From Ditylenchus dipsaci (Eukaryota; Nematoda; Chromadorea; Rhabditida; Anguinidae): a stretch of DNA of 64,000 nt. The notes under the pieces are model-generated. The model did no database searches. It was not told where the DNA came from and worked only from the letters and a program-made list of their open reading frames with translations. The translations under genes were made by a program, and so were the position numbers. The stretch spans positions 744,001 through 808,000 of the forward strand of contig SADC01001184.1 in assembly GCA_004194705.1 (NCBI GenBank). The letters run 5' to 3'. How positions within the stretch are numbered: the stretch's first letter is position 1; each line of letters starts with the position of its first letter. Below, one piece after another: positions 33,557 to 45,100 of this stretch.

Positions 33557-34382
33557 CATATATAAAAGACTAACGTTTGACCTTTCAGGACATTTGGGTG
33601 AATATACCCCTATTCTTGAGTTGCCTGGATAACAACCTGTCCAGGTGGTACTCAACCCTAGATTTGGGATCGGGTAGGTGAAATCGCACTTTTGGTCTCA
33701 CCAAATCCAATTATTCACAAATTTTTTTGGTTGGAGAAATAGATTTTTTTATTCAAATGAACTTTTTGATTTTTAAGACATCCAGGTGGGCATTCACCTG
33801 GTCAGGTGATACCTACACCAGGTATTGAAGTTGGAGTGTGTAAAATCGCAACTTTGGGCTTGACAAACCCAATTCCCCACACAATTTTAAGTTAGAAAAA
33901 ATGGCTTATTTTTTATTTTTAAGAAATTTTAATTTTTTAGGTTTGGGTTTGGTTTGGGTATTTAGGGTGGTACTTTGGGTGGTTTAGGATGGTTTGTGGT
34001 AGTTTGGACACCATCTGAAGATATCAATATACCTAGATCCCACGTTGAAATCAGTAAGAAACAAAAAAAAATCGGCGTAAAAATGTCCGTCGGAAAAACC
34101 TCTAATCTACCAGAATATTGAGAAAAAGGAAAAATACAAAAAGGCAGAAAAGTTCTTAACAAATCGGGATTTAAGAAAAGAATGCCTTAGCAAAAAATTC
34201 TTAGCAATTTGTCGCTTAGCAAAAAAAATTCTTGGCAAAACGACCCACGGCCCCTCAAAAACTGCATTCTAGTGCATTAGCGAAATTTGGCGCCAAATCA
34301 AAAATTTTGAAAAACCGCTGTTTTTTAGCTTATTTTATCCAGCACTTCTGGTTTTACTTTTTTCGCTGTACCTCATGTAAGT

Positions 34383-36215
34383 TTATTGTCAAAAAACTCA
34401 CCACATTCAGCGCTTTCGAACAAGCTATCACTTGCCCGATAAACTTAACGAATTTCAAAACTAGAAGAGCTTTTCATGAATATTTCCGAAATTTTGGTTC
34501 GATTTTTTTGACTTGATTGATATTAGCGATGTTTTTTTGACAATACATTGCTGAACCAAGACTTATGCCTGATAGAGGAGTGAATTTGCTGCATCTTGCT
34601 ACCAAGGACATATACAAAAATACAAATTTCGGGTGTCTTATACAAAAGTTAGATGGGAAACGCAAAAACCCCTATTTTTACTCGGAAAAATGCCAGTTGT
34701 TCGCTTCAAACGGTCTCTAGTTTCTAAAATAACATCTTCACGAAATTCGGCTCAAATTTTCGAGTAGCTGAATGTATGGGCTACGTTTTGGTGTATAGAA
34801 AAGCTCTAAAAATGCAAATTTGGAGCATCTCATGCAAAAATAAATTCTTCGTTTTTTAGAGCTAAAGATGGTCGCCACCAGAAGAATGTGCTCCGAGTCA
34901 GATGGTTCGTCTTTATCTGAAATTCGTGCAACTGCAGCCAAGAAAAAATGGGAAAATCAAAGGCTGAAGAAACAGAAACTAAAGGAAGGCAAAATTCAAG
35001 CTGCCGAACGAGCAATGATGATGCGTAGAGCTTGTCTATGTAAGTAAATTTTTGGTCGTTGTATTTTCCAATGTTTGCGAAATTTTGGAAACATTAAGAT
35101 TTTTGTAGCAAAATTGGCCGAAGAAAAGAAAGAGCAGTCAAAACATACTCAAAATGATGTCGAAGCCAAGGCGTTTCTTTAGCTAAACCGTCGCTTTGAA
35201 AGTCAAGTGCACGTCCAACGAATTGTTTCGAATTCGTCCGGCAGTTGGAATACTCGAACCTCAAAGGAATGAGGATGTCAAAGTAAGTCATTCATCTTCT
35301 TTAATGACCGGTTCCACACTTACCTATTCAGGTGATCTTCAATGCATGCAAGATCCTTCCGGAAGACAGCAAACACTACTCCGTCGTCTACCATATCTCT
35401 GCTAAGAATGATGTCAGTGCCAAGAAGAGAAGGATGTATGGGGAACTACGGGCAACTATGTGAAACTACTACTCGTGTGGCGCTTACAAAGGAACTCCAA
35501 CGGCTGCTCTAATTCCATCTCCTGTCGCCTCTACTCCTGATGAAAGTAATTTCGTAGTTGGATCCATTAGAGTGTCGATCGATCACGATCCAGTCATGTA
35601 CTGTTGTTCAGGTTAGATAATTCTGTAGTCAGTATTGTTAGGCTCTACACACGAACTACGAATTCAAGTCAAAAGACCATAAAAACATGTTTTTTGGTCA
35701 TTTTTCACGGAATTTAGCAGCCTGTCTATTTATAAAATGTTTATAAAATCTGCTGCCTAAAGCTTGCAAAATAGTTGGTCCTGAATGGTTGCTTTCGGAT
35801 GATATATAACTTGCTTGACGTCGAACAAAAAAGGTGGACAAAAACCCTCAGGGTAAGACCTAGTCCGGTTGAAGAACAGTCTAGTTGAAGAATTGGCAGT
35901 TAAAGAATATGTGTAAAACCCGTTGTCATTCTTTTATTCAGCTTTTCTTTCAGATTGCAATCACGACAATGTATTATTATAAGCTCCAAAGATCCAGTTC
36001 GTTCTCCTGAATGTGGCTGCAGAATCCTTTACAGGAAGCGTGGGCAAAGAAGTCAGTTAATTTTAGCATGAATTAATCGTGTGCATACCTCATTTTACAA
36101 TTGTTTAGTGCTGATGTATGACGCTCGATGAAGAGGTTGATATGATCCATCAGAAGAAAAGTTCCTAAGGCACCGTTCTTGCACATTTGTTATCCGCTAT
36201 ATTCATTTCAATAAA
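34383..36215 (+). CDS. MSP/VAP-domain gene, probably damaged, inside a transposon
   Basis: The MSP domain is an immunoglobulin-like fold of nematode sperm protein and VAP proteins. Pieces: 34400-34470 reads F-S-A-F-E-Q-A-I-T-C.I-N-L-T-N, like the first half of the fold; 34868-35039 and 35109-35177 give a basic coiled-coil-like stretch (K-K-K-W-E-N-Q-R-L-K-K-Q-K-L-K) starting with an ATG after a TTTTTTAG acceptor; about 35180-35282 reads V-A-L-K-V-K-C-T-S-N-E-L-F-R-I-R-P, and 35332-35463 reads V-I-F-N-A-C-K-I-L-P-E-D, the second half. Entry to 35180 needs one extra A in AAA at 35185-35187, or there is an intron I cannot see. Downstream (35464-36120) open stretches are unassigned. AATAAA lies at 36210-36215. 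How the pieces join is unresolved; it may be a captured pseudogene. Confidence 0.55.
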
Positions 36216-36677
36216 AAATTTACTTTAAACATTTGACTTTCTCGATATCTTTTGCATTTGACTTATTTTATGGCGAAATTCGACGCTGCACCACCTTGGT
36301 TGTATGGTGTGCTATGTGTTATAGAAAGTTAATATGGTGTAACTTTTTCGAAACTTTCGAAAAGTTCATATTTTCCTATAAAAAATTACGGGGAAAAAGC
36401 AAAAAAGAAAAAACCAATAAATTTCGAAAAAGACTCTTTCAAAAATCTTGGCGTTTTGTTTATTTTTAAATGCACTAGAATGCAGTTTTTGAGGGACCGT
36501 GGACAGCTTAGCAAATCGACCACTTAGCAAAATGCCGCTTAAATTTCGGGGTACAGCCGTTTTTCGTGGCAGAAATAATCTTTTCGTGGCATATTTCAGC
36601 CTTTTCGCAAACTAAATCAGTTTATGCCGTTTTAAAATCGATTGAAATTGACAATTTTTGGGAACCCTGTCCAAAAT

Positions 36678-38135
36678 GGGCAATACTTTTTTTGTACCAA
36701 ATTTACTTTTTTTGTACCAAAGTTTTTTGTTTTGCCTTTATTTCTTTTTTGATTTTTTCGATCGTTTTTACAAAGTGAAAAGACTTTCACAAAGAGAAAA
36801 TACTTCCACAAAGAGAAAAGACTTTCACAAAGAACAAAAAATTTTACAAAGAGAAAAGACTTTCAGACGCTACTGGCTTATACCCCCCCAAAAAAGCTAC
36901 TTTCTTATACCCCCCCGAAAAATCGGACCTACTGTCATATACCCCCCCAAAAACCGACTTTTTTGGGAGTGTCTAAAACCATTTTTATGCAATAATTTTG
37001 CCATAAAGGGACCAGAAAAGCAGTTAAAAAGGGATTATGGGCTGTATTGGGATGGGAAGGGAATAATACAGGGGCCACTTTTTTTAGCTGCTTTACCATG
37101 TTTTTCAACTCGGGCGTGGCAAAAATAGACTCTATATGCATTTTATGATCAAGTGTACTTCTCGGAATCATGTCTAAGGTAAGTGCGTGCGCGCATCTCT
37201 AACTCTCAAGCCCCCTGCGCCCCGAAGAGGTCGCAGGGGGCTTGGGGGCTTGGAGTTGAGATGCGCACACCCACATACCCTAGACACAAATCACTCTAAA
37301 GTGACTCTGGGTGCATGAAAAAACATGCATACCAGAGTTATTCATGCGGTAGGCCCCAGTACTCAAAACTATGTTCAACATCTTTGATTTTGCGACGAAA
37401 AGGGTTTACCCCCTCTTCAGGCCTGGGGCTACGAGCCAGAGGCTCAGCCGTCCAAAATTTACACGACAACCATCGGGATCCACCCGGCTGATCGGTCCGA
37501 TCATTTCGAGTCCTTATACTTTTACGTGCACCACAAGTGGCTGGGTTTGAAAGTGACTTTACGCTAAGAGAATTAATACTCTTTGGTACTTATAGGCACT
37601 ATAGAAGTGGCCCCTGTTTTGTCACTTCCCCTCCCAATACAGCCCTTGAACCCTATTTTAATTGCTTTTCTGGACCTTTTATGGCGAAATTATTGCTTAA
37701 AAATATGTTTGACCACTCCCAAAAATCTTGATTTTTGGGGGGGGTATAAGCCAGTAGGTCCGAGGATTGGGGGGGGGGGGGTATAAGAAAGTAGCTGTTT
37801 TTGGGGGGGTATAAGCCAGTAGCGCCGACTTTCAAGTAGTCCTGCGATTCTAGTTTCTTATGAAATATAACTTTTTGCAATATATTATCGAAATGCTCTA
37901 CAAAAAATCGAAAGTATGCAACACGTCAGAATAATAAGTTAGTTCACACTTTTGGTATTTTCTTAAAATTTTTGAAAATATCTTGCAAATAGTCATATGT
38001 CGTTAGAAACTAGAATTGTAGGGATACATGATGGTGTTAGAACTTTGCACAAAAACTTCAAAAATTATAGAGAAAAAAGCATAAGAAAATTTGGTACAAA
38101 AAAGAGTAAATTTGGTACAAAAAAAAGTAATGACG
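36678..38135. mobile_element. Tandem-word element, word TTTGGTACAAAAAA
   Basis: Left end GGGCAATACTTTTTTTGTAC with two word copies (36688-36722), right end with two inverted copies (38089-38125) closing GTAATGACG. The flanks share GTCCAAAAT (36669-36677, 38136-38144). Next to the left end is an array of CACAAAGAGAAAAGACTTT (36775-36860). A family-D foldback (36866-37826) fills the middle. Confidence 0.8.
36866..37826. mobile_element. G/C-tract foldback (family D), copy 3
   Basis: Ends GGCGCTACTGGCTTATACCC with several C-run repeats (CTACTGGCTTATACCCCCCC appears repeatedly at the left; complements at the right). The core hairpin with CCCCCTGCGCC lies at 37210-37245. The arms belong to the same subfamily as 48035-49013, not to copies 1 and 2. 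Confidence 0.75.
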
Positions 38136-38167
38136 GTCCAAAATTACAGAAAATTGGTTTTGATCAT

Positions 38168-39023
38168 GGCATAATATGTTTTGGTTCACCAAAAAGATGA
38201 AATATGCCACCAAAAAGATTATTTCTGTCAGCAAAAGGAGTTGCCACCAAAAAGATGAAATCTGCCACCAAAAGGATTATTTATGCCACCAAAAAGATTA
38301 TTTCTGCCACCAAAAGATTATTTCTACCGCCAAAAAGATTATTTCTACCGCCAAAAAGATTATTTTTGCCACCAAAAACTAAAATTGGCCATAAAAAGGC
38401 TGACTAGTACCATGTAACGTCTATAGTGTATGAGCTTATATGTTTTTTCATAGCAAAATATGCCCGAAACGGGTTAAAAAATGACTCGAGCGACGGTCTT
38501 TAGCTGGTATATACCGTAAATCCTCTATAGAGCCCCCCCCCTCGATATTTGACTAGAGTTTCAGAATTAGCACCATTTTTGATTGAAAATTTCAAGATTT
38601 TTCAGGGATTGAAAAATAAAGCCCCCGGGCTCTATTAGAGGATTTACGGTACTTACTCATGACTTATTTTCTTTTTTTTCATGTTATAATCTCGGACTAG
38701 GTGACAAAACTTCAGAAGTAAGATGCAGCCAAGAATGTCCGAAAATCGGGGGAATAATTTGGCTTAATTTTTGCTACGAAAGTACTTTTCGGCACCGATC
38801 TCTGAAATCAGCCATGAAAAAGTTCATTGATAGTAACCCGTTTCGGGCATATTTTTCTACGAAAAAACATATAAGCTCATACACTATAGACGTTAAATGC
38901 TACTAGTCAGCCTTTTTATGGCCAATTTTAGTTTTTGGTGGCAGAAATAATCTTTTTGGTGGCAGATATAATCCTTTTAGTGGCATATTTCATCTTTTTG
39001 GTGAACCAAATCACTATCCGCCC
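38168..39023. mobile_element. Tandem-word element, word CCACCAAAAAGATTATTTCT
   Basis: Left array 38185-38390, right array inverted 38935-39005. Ends GGCATAATATGTTTTGGTTC and, complemented, GGGCGGATAGTGATTTGGTT. The flanks share TTTGATCAT (38159-38167, 39024-39032). The framework matches the 32029-36628 element except that CACGAAAA is replaced by CACCAAAA in nearly every copy. A TACCG-family element (38512-38651) is nested. It ends about 140 bp before the OPA1 start codon. Confidence 0.85.
38512..38651. mobile_element. TACCGTAAAT-family element, word AGCCCCC
   Basis: TACCGTAAATCCTCTATAGA with GCCCCCCCC at the left; GCCCCCGGGCTCTATTAGAG then ATTTACGGTA at the right. Interior GGTTTCAGAATTAGC / TTTTTCAGGGATTGAAAAA as in other copies. 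The end is TACCGTAAAT here rather than TACCGTATTT, and the change is present at both ends. Confidence 0.8.
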
Positions 39024-39164
39024 TTTGATCATTTGGCAATTAATGTCGCTTTGTAAATTTTTATAACTAAATTTTTTCGCAACAGTGAGACTTTTCTGAA
39101 TATTTCTATTCATTTTTGGAATGATTCAGCCGGCATTCTGGGAGTGAATTTGTCACCTGTGAAA

Positions 39165-42100
39165 ATGAAGAACTGCCGTCATACTCGTAATAATGATGGA
39201 GGTATTAAAGACACCGAGATACAAGTTCAAGTGCTAAAATTCTCTAGAAGTCTGCATACTTCGCAAATAGGTCGGAGGTTTGAATTTGTGCTATTTTGCG
39301 TGTACTAGTATTAATTTTATTATTGAACCCTAGACTGCTCACTGTGAACAGATCTTCCATGCTTTCCAAAAGAGCCTTCGTCACTGTTCTTCTTCGTCAT
39401 GCTTTGAAGCTGCGCTACTGGGTTGTTGGTGGTCTACTAGGCGGAGGCATAACAGCTGGGAATGTGAGTCTTTTTTGTAAAATTTGCGCCTGGGTTCTTC
39501 CGAAAATTCGAATCATTATATTAAGAAAAATTTAATTACGACATCTTAGTGGTATGAAGAATGGAAGAAATCGCTGCCTAAATTCTCTGTTCCTGAGTGG
39601 GTCAACTTCGATGAGAACTCCAAATTTTCTCAAACAATTGAACAGCTCAAAACAAAATGGTCAGAGCGGGATCGCGTCGATCTTGAGCGCTGGATGGACA
39701 AAGTAAAGACTTTAAACAACTACTGGAGGCAAGATTTGGCCGACAAAAGTTGGTTGCACATACAATACGCTCTTTCACCGACAGTGTATAATGGTCAAAC
39801 TGTAGGTTTGGTGGCAAGCGATGATTTGAATGGTTCATCTGATAGTCCAAAAAGTTAGTGTTAACTTTTTTTGTTTTCTTTGCATCTGGCTGTCAAGTTA
39901 GTTCTAAATTGTATTCTTTGAGGTGAAAACGCTTTGCTTTCAATGTTTTCTGCCCGCTTCGCTGCAAATAAAGATGAAAATTTGGCCGAGGTTTTCGTTT
40001 TTGTCAATTGCTAAAGAGTAAAGTTTTCTTTAGCTCAGTGATGCGGATAGAATTCAGAAGTTACAGGAGGAAATGCTGAAAACCCAGGTATAATACTCTA
40101 GTTTTATCTGTGTGTGCAAAAGTTGTCATTTATAGATGCAATATCAAAGAGAACTCGAATTGCTTGAAAAAGAAAACAAGATTTTGAAACAAAGAATGCT
40201 ATTGAAGGATTCCGGTGAACAGAAGAGGCAAAAGAAGCTGAAAGTAACAGTGTTTTATGTTGAAGCCCTTTTAAAGTATTTGTCTTGCAGCAAAGCCTGA
40301 TTGACGTCTACTCTGATATGCTTGATCTTTTGACAGAGTACGACAGCTCATATAGTACCCAGGATAACTTACCTCGAGTCGTCGTTGTGGGAGACCAAGT
40401 AATTTTTTTAACTAATATGCCTCTCGTAAATTAATGTATATAACAAATTTCTAGTCGGCTGGTAAGACTTCGGTCTTGGAGATGATTGCACAGGTCAGTA
40501 TAACCTTAGTCAAACCTGGGGAATTTAATTAAAGAATTGTGCAGGCGAGAATATTCCCCGAGGTTCTGGTGAGATGATGACGCGAGCTCCTGTTAAAGTA
40601 AGCTTGCCATTATATCTTCTATTTATTTAAATTATTATTGAAGGTTACGCTCAGTGAAGGTGATTTAAAATTCTATATCTTCGTATGCTTAATGGTGCGC
40701 TCTCCCATTATTAAAATCGTGTTAATTTTTGTGTGAATTCTGAGTATAGGAAATAAGCCACAAGAGTATTCCCTCAACTGTGGCGCTGAACCTGGGATAT
40801 GTTTCGAGGTTCACACTCTTTAAAGTATTTAAGATATTTTTGTTGATAAAAAAAACCTTAAAACCACTCGTTTGAATATGAAAGCGCATTTTTAGTATAT
40901 GTGGTGAATGCCGTTTTTATCTAAGCTTGTCTTTTTGTAGGTCCCTACCACGTTGCTCAGTTTAAAGTTTGTTAATCATAATTTAAGTATCTGATTTCAC
41001 GTCTCATTTTTTAATCTCAGGACAGTGGAAGAGAATACGATTTAACTAAAGAAAGTGATTTGGCATCTCTTCGCGCTGAAATTGAAGTGAGAATGAGAAA
41101 TTCCGTTGGGGATAACAAGACAGTGTCAAACGAAGTAATTGCGCTTACAGTGAAAGGTAGTTTTTACTTATGAAGAGTAAATGAAAATATTTAATTAGGT
41201 CCCTCGCTGCCTCGTATGGTTCTAGTCGATCTACCTGGTGTAATATCAACTGTTACCACTGACATGGCTAAAGAAACTAAGGATGACATTGTGAAGATCT
41301 GCAAACAGTATATGGTGCGTGTTATTCTTTCCCAGAACTGGACAACAGAAATTGTTTTAGGAGAACCCTAACGCCATTATTTTATGTATCCAAGATGGCT
41401 CTGTTGATGCTGAGAGGTTAGCTTTTAATCATAAAAAACATTCGTATCTAATATTTTGCTAATTCTAAGATCCAATGTTACGGACTTGGTGAGCAATGTG
41501 GATCCTAGTGGCCAGAGAACGATTCTAGTTTTGACAAAGGTAATAAAGTCAATTTAAAGCATTGATTAGATTTGTGTGTTTTAAGGTCGACTTGGCTGAA
41601 AAGAACCTGAGTAATCCTGACAGAATAAAGAAAATTCTTGAAGGCAAACTGTTTCCCATGAAAGCTTTGGGTGAGCTAATCCTCGTGTCTCGTATGTTAT
41701 CTTGCGGTTGTTTACAGGATACTATGGCGTTGTAACTGGTCGAGGAACTCAAGGAAGCAGCATTGAAGAAATCAGAAAATACGAAGAGGAATTTTTCGAA
41801 AATTCGAGACTGTTCAGGTACAATTTCACATTTGAGTCTTATGAAGTGCGCAAAAAAAATCAGGCGAATTGCCGCCCCGGAGCGGCAATTAGAGGAAATA
41901 CGGTATATAAGGAATTGTGTTCGATTAGAAAGGGGACCAAGGGGACTAAACTTTAAATAAGAGCAATCTGCGGTTTGGTTCATCACCAGTAATCCTCAAC
42001 CTTTACGGCTAAAACGAAGTCCAAAACTTTTGGGTTCGATATTACATACTATGAGAACCCTGATGCTGCTCTTGGTCGATTTATAAAAACATTGTCTATC

Positions 42101-45100
42101 TTTAGATAGTTATTTTCCGATTTTTTAGTAGTTGAAGAATAACTCCCCATTTGGACAAAATAAAGGAACTATTTAACTTAATAAAGGAAGTGGTTGTGTC
42201 ACTTTGTCCTAGTCTCTCCCAAGAATTGTCTAGAGGGGGTTGAGGCGTAGTGAAATGCAGCCGAAATCCTCCGGCTTTGTCTTTTTTTAATCGTCTATGA
42301 GGCCTAATAAGAGAACTCGGGTATGTTATGGTCCCCAACGATAAAGTGGGTTGCAGTCTTTTTGTAAATTTGGCATCCAAGACTGGCCAGAAAACCAAGA
42401 CCAAGATTTCTAGACAGGACCAAGCAAGGTTCCAAGACAAGGTTTTTAGTCAAAATTGGGGCAAGACAAGATCTGGTCTTGTTTCTGTCTCTACTTTTTA
42501 TCGCTTTTGACATCCATGATTTGCACCGAGAACAGGGGCTCTACCCTTATTCTTCAACCTACAGTCCTCCACCGGTAAATTCTCGACCAACAAATTATTC
42601 AACCGGTAAGTTCTTCAACCGGTAAGTTCTTCAACCGGTAAGTTCTTCGACCGGTAAATTCTTCAACCGGTAAATTCTTCAACCGGTAAATTCTTCAACT
42701 GGGTTGTTCCCTATATATTGATAAAACGGGTAATTCTTCAACCTACTATTCTTCAACTGGGTTGTTCTTCAACTAAATTAATGGAATCAAACTGGAACGC
42801 TAATTGAGATGAGATCAGATGACGCTAGTAGCGAATACCCTTCCCCCAAGCATCCGACCTTTAAAAATTGCTGTAAATACCCTTGCAAACAACAAGTTTA
42901 GGCTTAGCCCTTAGGCTTGGGGGTAGGCCAGCGTACGGAAGTTGTGACCAATGAAGAGTTTGCGCACATTTTCCGGGTCTGGGACATAAATTTGGATACT
43001 TTTTACTAAGTAAAAAAGATGAAAATCGTTGGGGGTATCCGCTACTAGCGTCGATCAGATAATTGAGTGAAATTCAGATAAAAAGGATCGAAGAACAACC
43101 CAGTTGAAGAACAGCTGGTTGAAAAACTAACCGGTGAAAAACTAACCAGTTGAAAAACTAACCGGTTGAAGAATTTACCGGTTGAAGAACTTACCGTTTG
43201 AAGAATTACCGGTCGAGAATACGCGGTTGAAGATTAAGGGTAGAGCCAGAACAGGTCTTTTTGCAGCAACAATATATACGGTAGGAAAAAGTCTTTTCGG
43301 TAGCAGAAGAAAGCGTTGTCCTATTTGAAAATGTAGCGGCTGCACCTAAGAGTACCGCCCTGTTTACCCCCAGCGGGTATAATTTCTTCACTACAAAAAT
43401 TGTTATTTAGAGATGGAATTTTGAAACCCTCCAAATGACTACTCGTAATATGTCGCTAGCAGTATCAGGTTGGTTAGATATTCCTCCCGCAGTAAGCATT
43501 TATTCTTTGTATTCTAGATTGTTTTTGGCGCATGGTTCGTTTGATTAAATCTTAATTTTCGGCAGTATTGGTAGTTAAATTAAGGTGCGAGACTCAATTG
43601 AAGCGCAAGCTGATGCATTCAGGGCTACGCGATTTAACCTCGAGACTGAGTGGAAAAATACATTTGGAAGATTTAGAGAGTTGAATCGGGATGAACTCTG
43701 TGAGTTAAAGCCATTTATAGTTTTCTTTAACATTTATTCAATATTCAGTTGAAAAAGCACGTGGTCACATATTAGACGGTGCCTTTTCGTTTTTCCAAAA
43801 TTATTTTCCGAGTAATTAAGAGCGCTTTTAGAGATAGTGAACCTTTCTTTGGTGGGAGCTGATGATTGGGAGTCTCTATTGAAAAAGCAGCTGCGAAAAG
43901 CCATATCTAGTCATGTCCTCGATCACATTCTGATGCCAGCATCGTCAGTTGATAATGCGGGATCGTTCAACACGCTAATCGACATAAAGTTGAAGCATTG
44001 GGCCGATAAAGAGCTGCCACTAAAATCGCTTGCTGTAGGCTATTTAGTGATTTATTTTTCTTATTGATTGCCAAGCTTGTAGATTGGATGGGAAACGCTC
44101 GCTCAAAAATTTCGAGACCAAATTAAAGGAGGGGATGATAAAAATGAAAAGATTTTCGAGCCTCTAAAGAATGCTGTCGCAGAAGCCGCAGTAGAAAAGC
44201 ACACTTGGGACAACAAAGCATTGGACTATCTTCGAATTATTCAGCTTAATGCAATTGCAGGTGAGTATTTTGTTCTTCAAAGAATTAGGATTGCTTTGTT
44301 TGAACATCTCATTTAGATAGACTGGTGCCCGATCGTCGTTCCTGGGTAAACTTTGACGTGCTAAAAACTTTTTGAATTTTTTTATACTGCTCGTTCAAGC
44401 TGCATTGTTTTAATTTAGACAAATCGTGCAAATTTATGGGTGATGTAGCGGCCGATTTGTTGGTGGAGGTTAATAACTGGCTTGAAAAGTCTCGAGGTCC
44501 ATCCTTATTCCAACGGTGGACTAGCTGGCAGAGTAAGCTGCACCGATTATGCTTTTGATCATTTTATTTTTTTCTAGGCGTGTCGCATGGTACGTCAGTT
44601 TTCCTTCGAGAATGTCAATTTTATTTTATAAATTGTTGTTTTAAGAGCAAAGTATCAATCAGGCTGTGCAAAACGAGCTCAAAAATATTTTGTCCAGCAA
44701 CCCTGTAATCCACATTCTGATTTTTTAGCTACTCAGCTACTTATTGTTTGACTTAATTGCAGGATCACAAACAGTCTTTGATGGACGATGATGTAACGAT
44801 TGTTCGACGAAATTTAGAGACGAAGCACCTATCTGATGTTCCGAATGAAGTGATAAGGCAGCAGTGGCGCATGGTCTTCAGGCAACACTTTCTTGTAAAT
44901 TTTTTTCGAAAATTTGCAGACTTTTGTATCATGAACTTTAAGGAAAGGATGCTGCAATCAAGTCAGGACTGTCAGAACTTTTACCAGGTGCGGTTATTTT
45001 AGAATTTTATTAGGTTATTTTTTAATGCGCAAGCAGCTTTTTTATAGAATTACAAGCAAGGTTTTAACGATGCCGATATTGATTGCCATGCTGTCGTATT

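Larger units (their letters stand above)
32739..36558. mobile_element. GCTAAGCGG-word element carrying an MSP-domain gene
   Basis: Ends GGCTGTACCCCGAAATTTAA and its complement, with the exact 8 bp GTTTTTCG on each side (32731-32738, 36559-36566). Removing it restores the CCACGAAAAAG repeat reading of the host element, which proves insertion. Repeats of GCTAAG(C/T)GGTCG-type words sit at 32760-32940, inverted at 34140-34235 and 36505-36540. A second inverted pair (CTCAAAAACTGCATTCTAGT, 34252 and 36480) encloses 34275-36470, which holds MSP-domain exons. Also nested: a family-F foldback (33111-33556). No transposase recognised. Confidence 0.85.
32029..36628. mobile_element. Tandem-word element, word CCACGAAAAAG
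   Basis: Left end GGCTCATACTGATTTGGTTT, right end complementary to GGCATAAACTGATTTAGTTT. Word copies run at 32065-32180 (CCACGAAAAAG) and, inverted, at 32655-32735 and 36570-36600. The flanks share GTTTTAAAA (32020-32028, 36629-36637), an 8-9 bp target duplication. The arms around 32190-32640 form a palindrome. A second element (32739-36558) is inserted in its right arm, splitting one repeat. Confidence 0.85.

Noticed and set aside
40534..40597. Alternative OPA1 exon beginning at the ATTAAAG acceptor
   Set aside because: It restores frame but replaces the conserved A-R-I-F-P with unrelated residues; a missing C at 40556-40559 fits the family better. Kept only as an alternative in the OPA1 entry.
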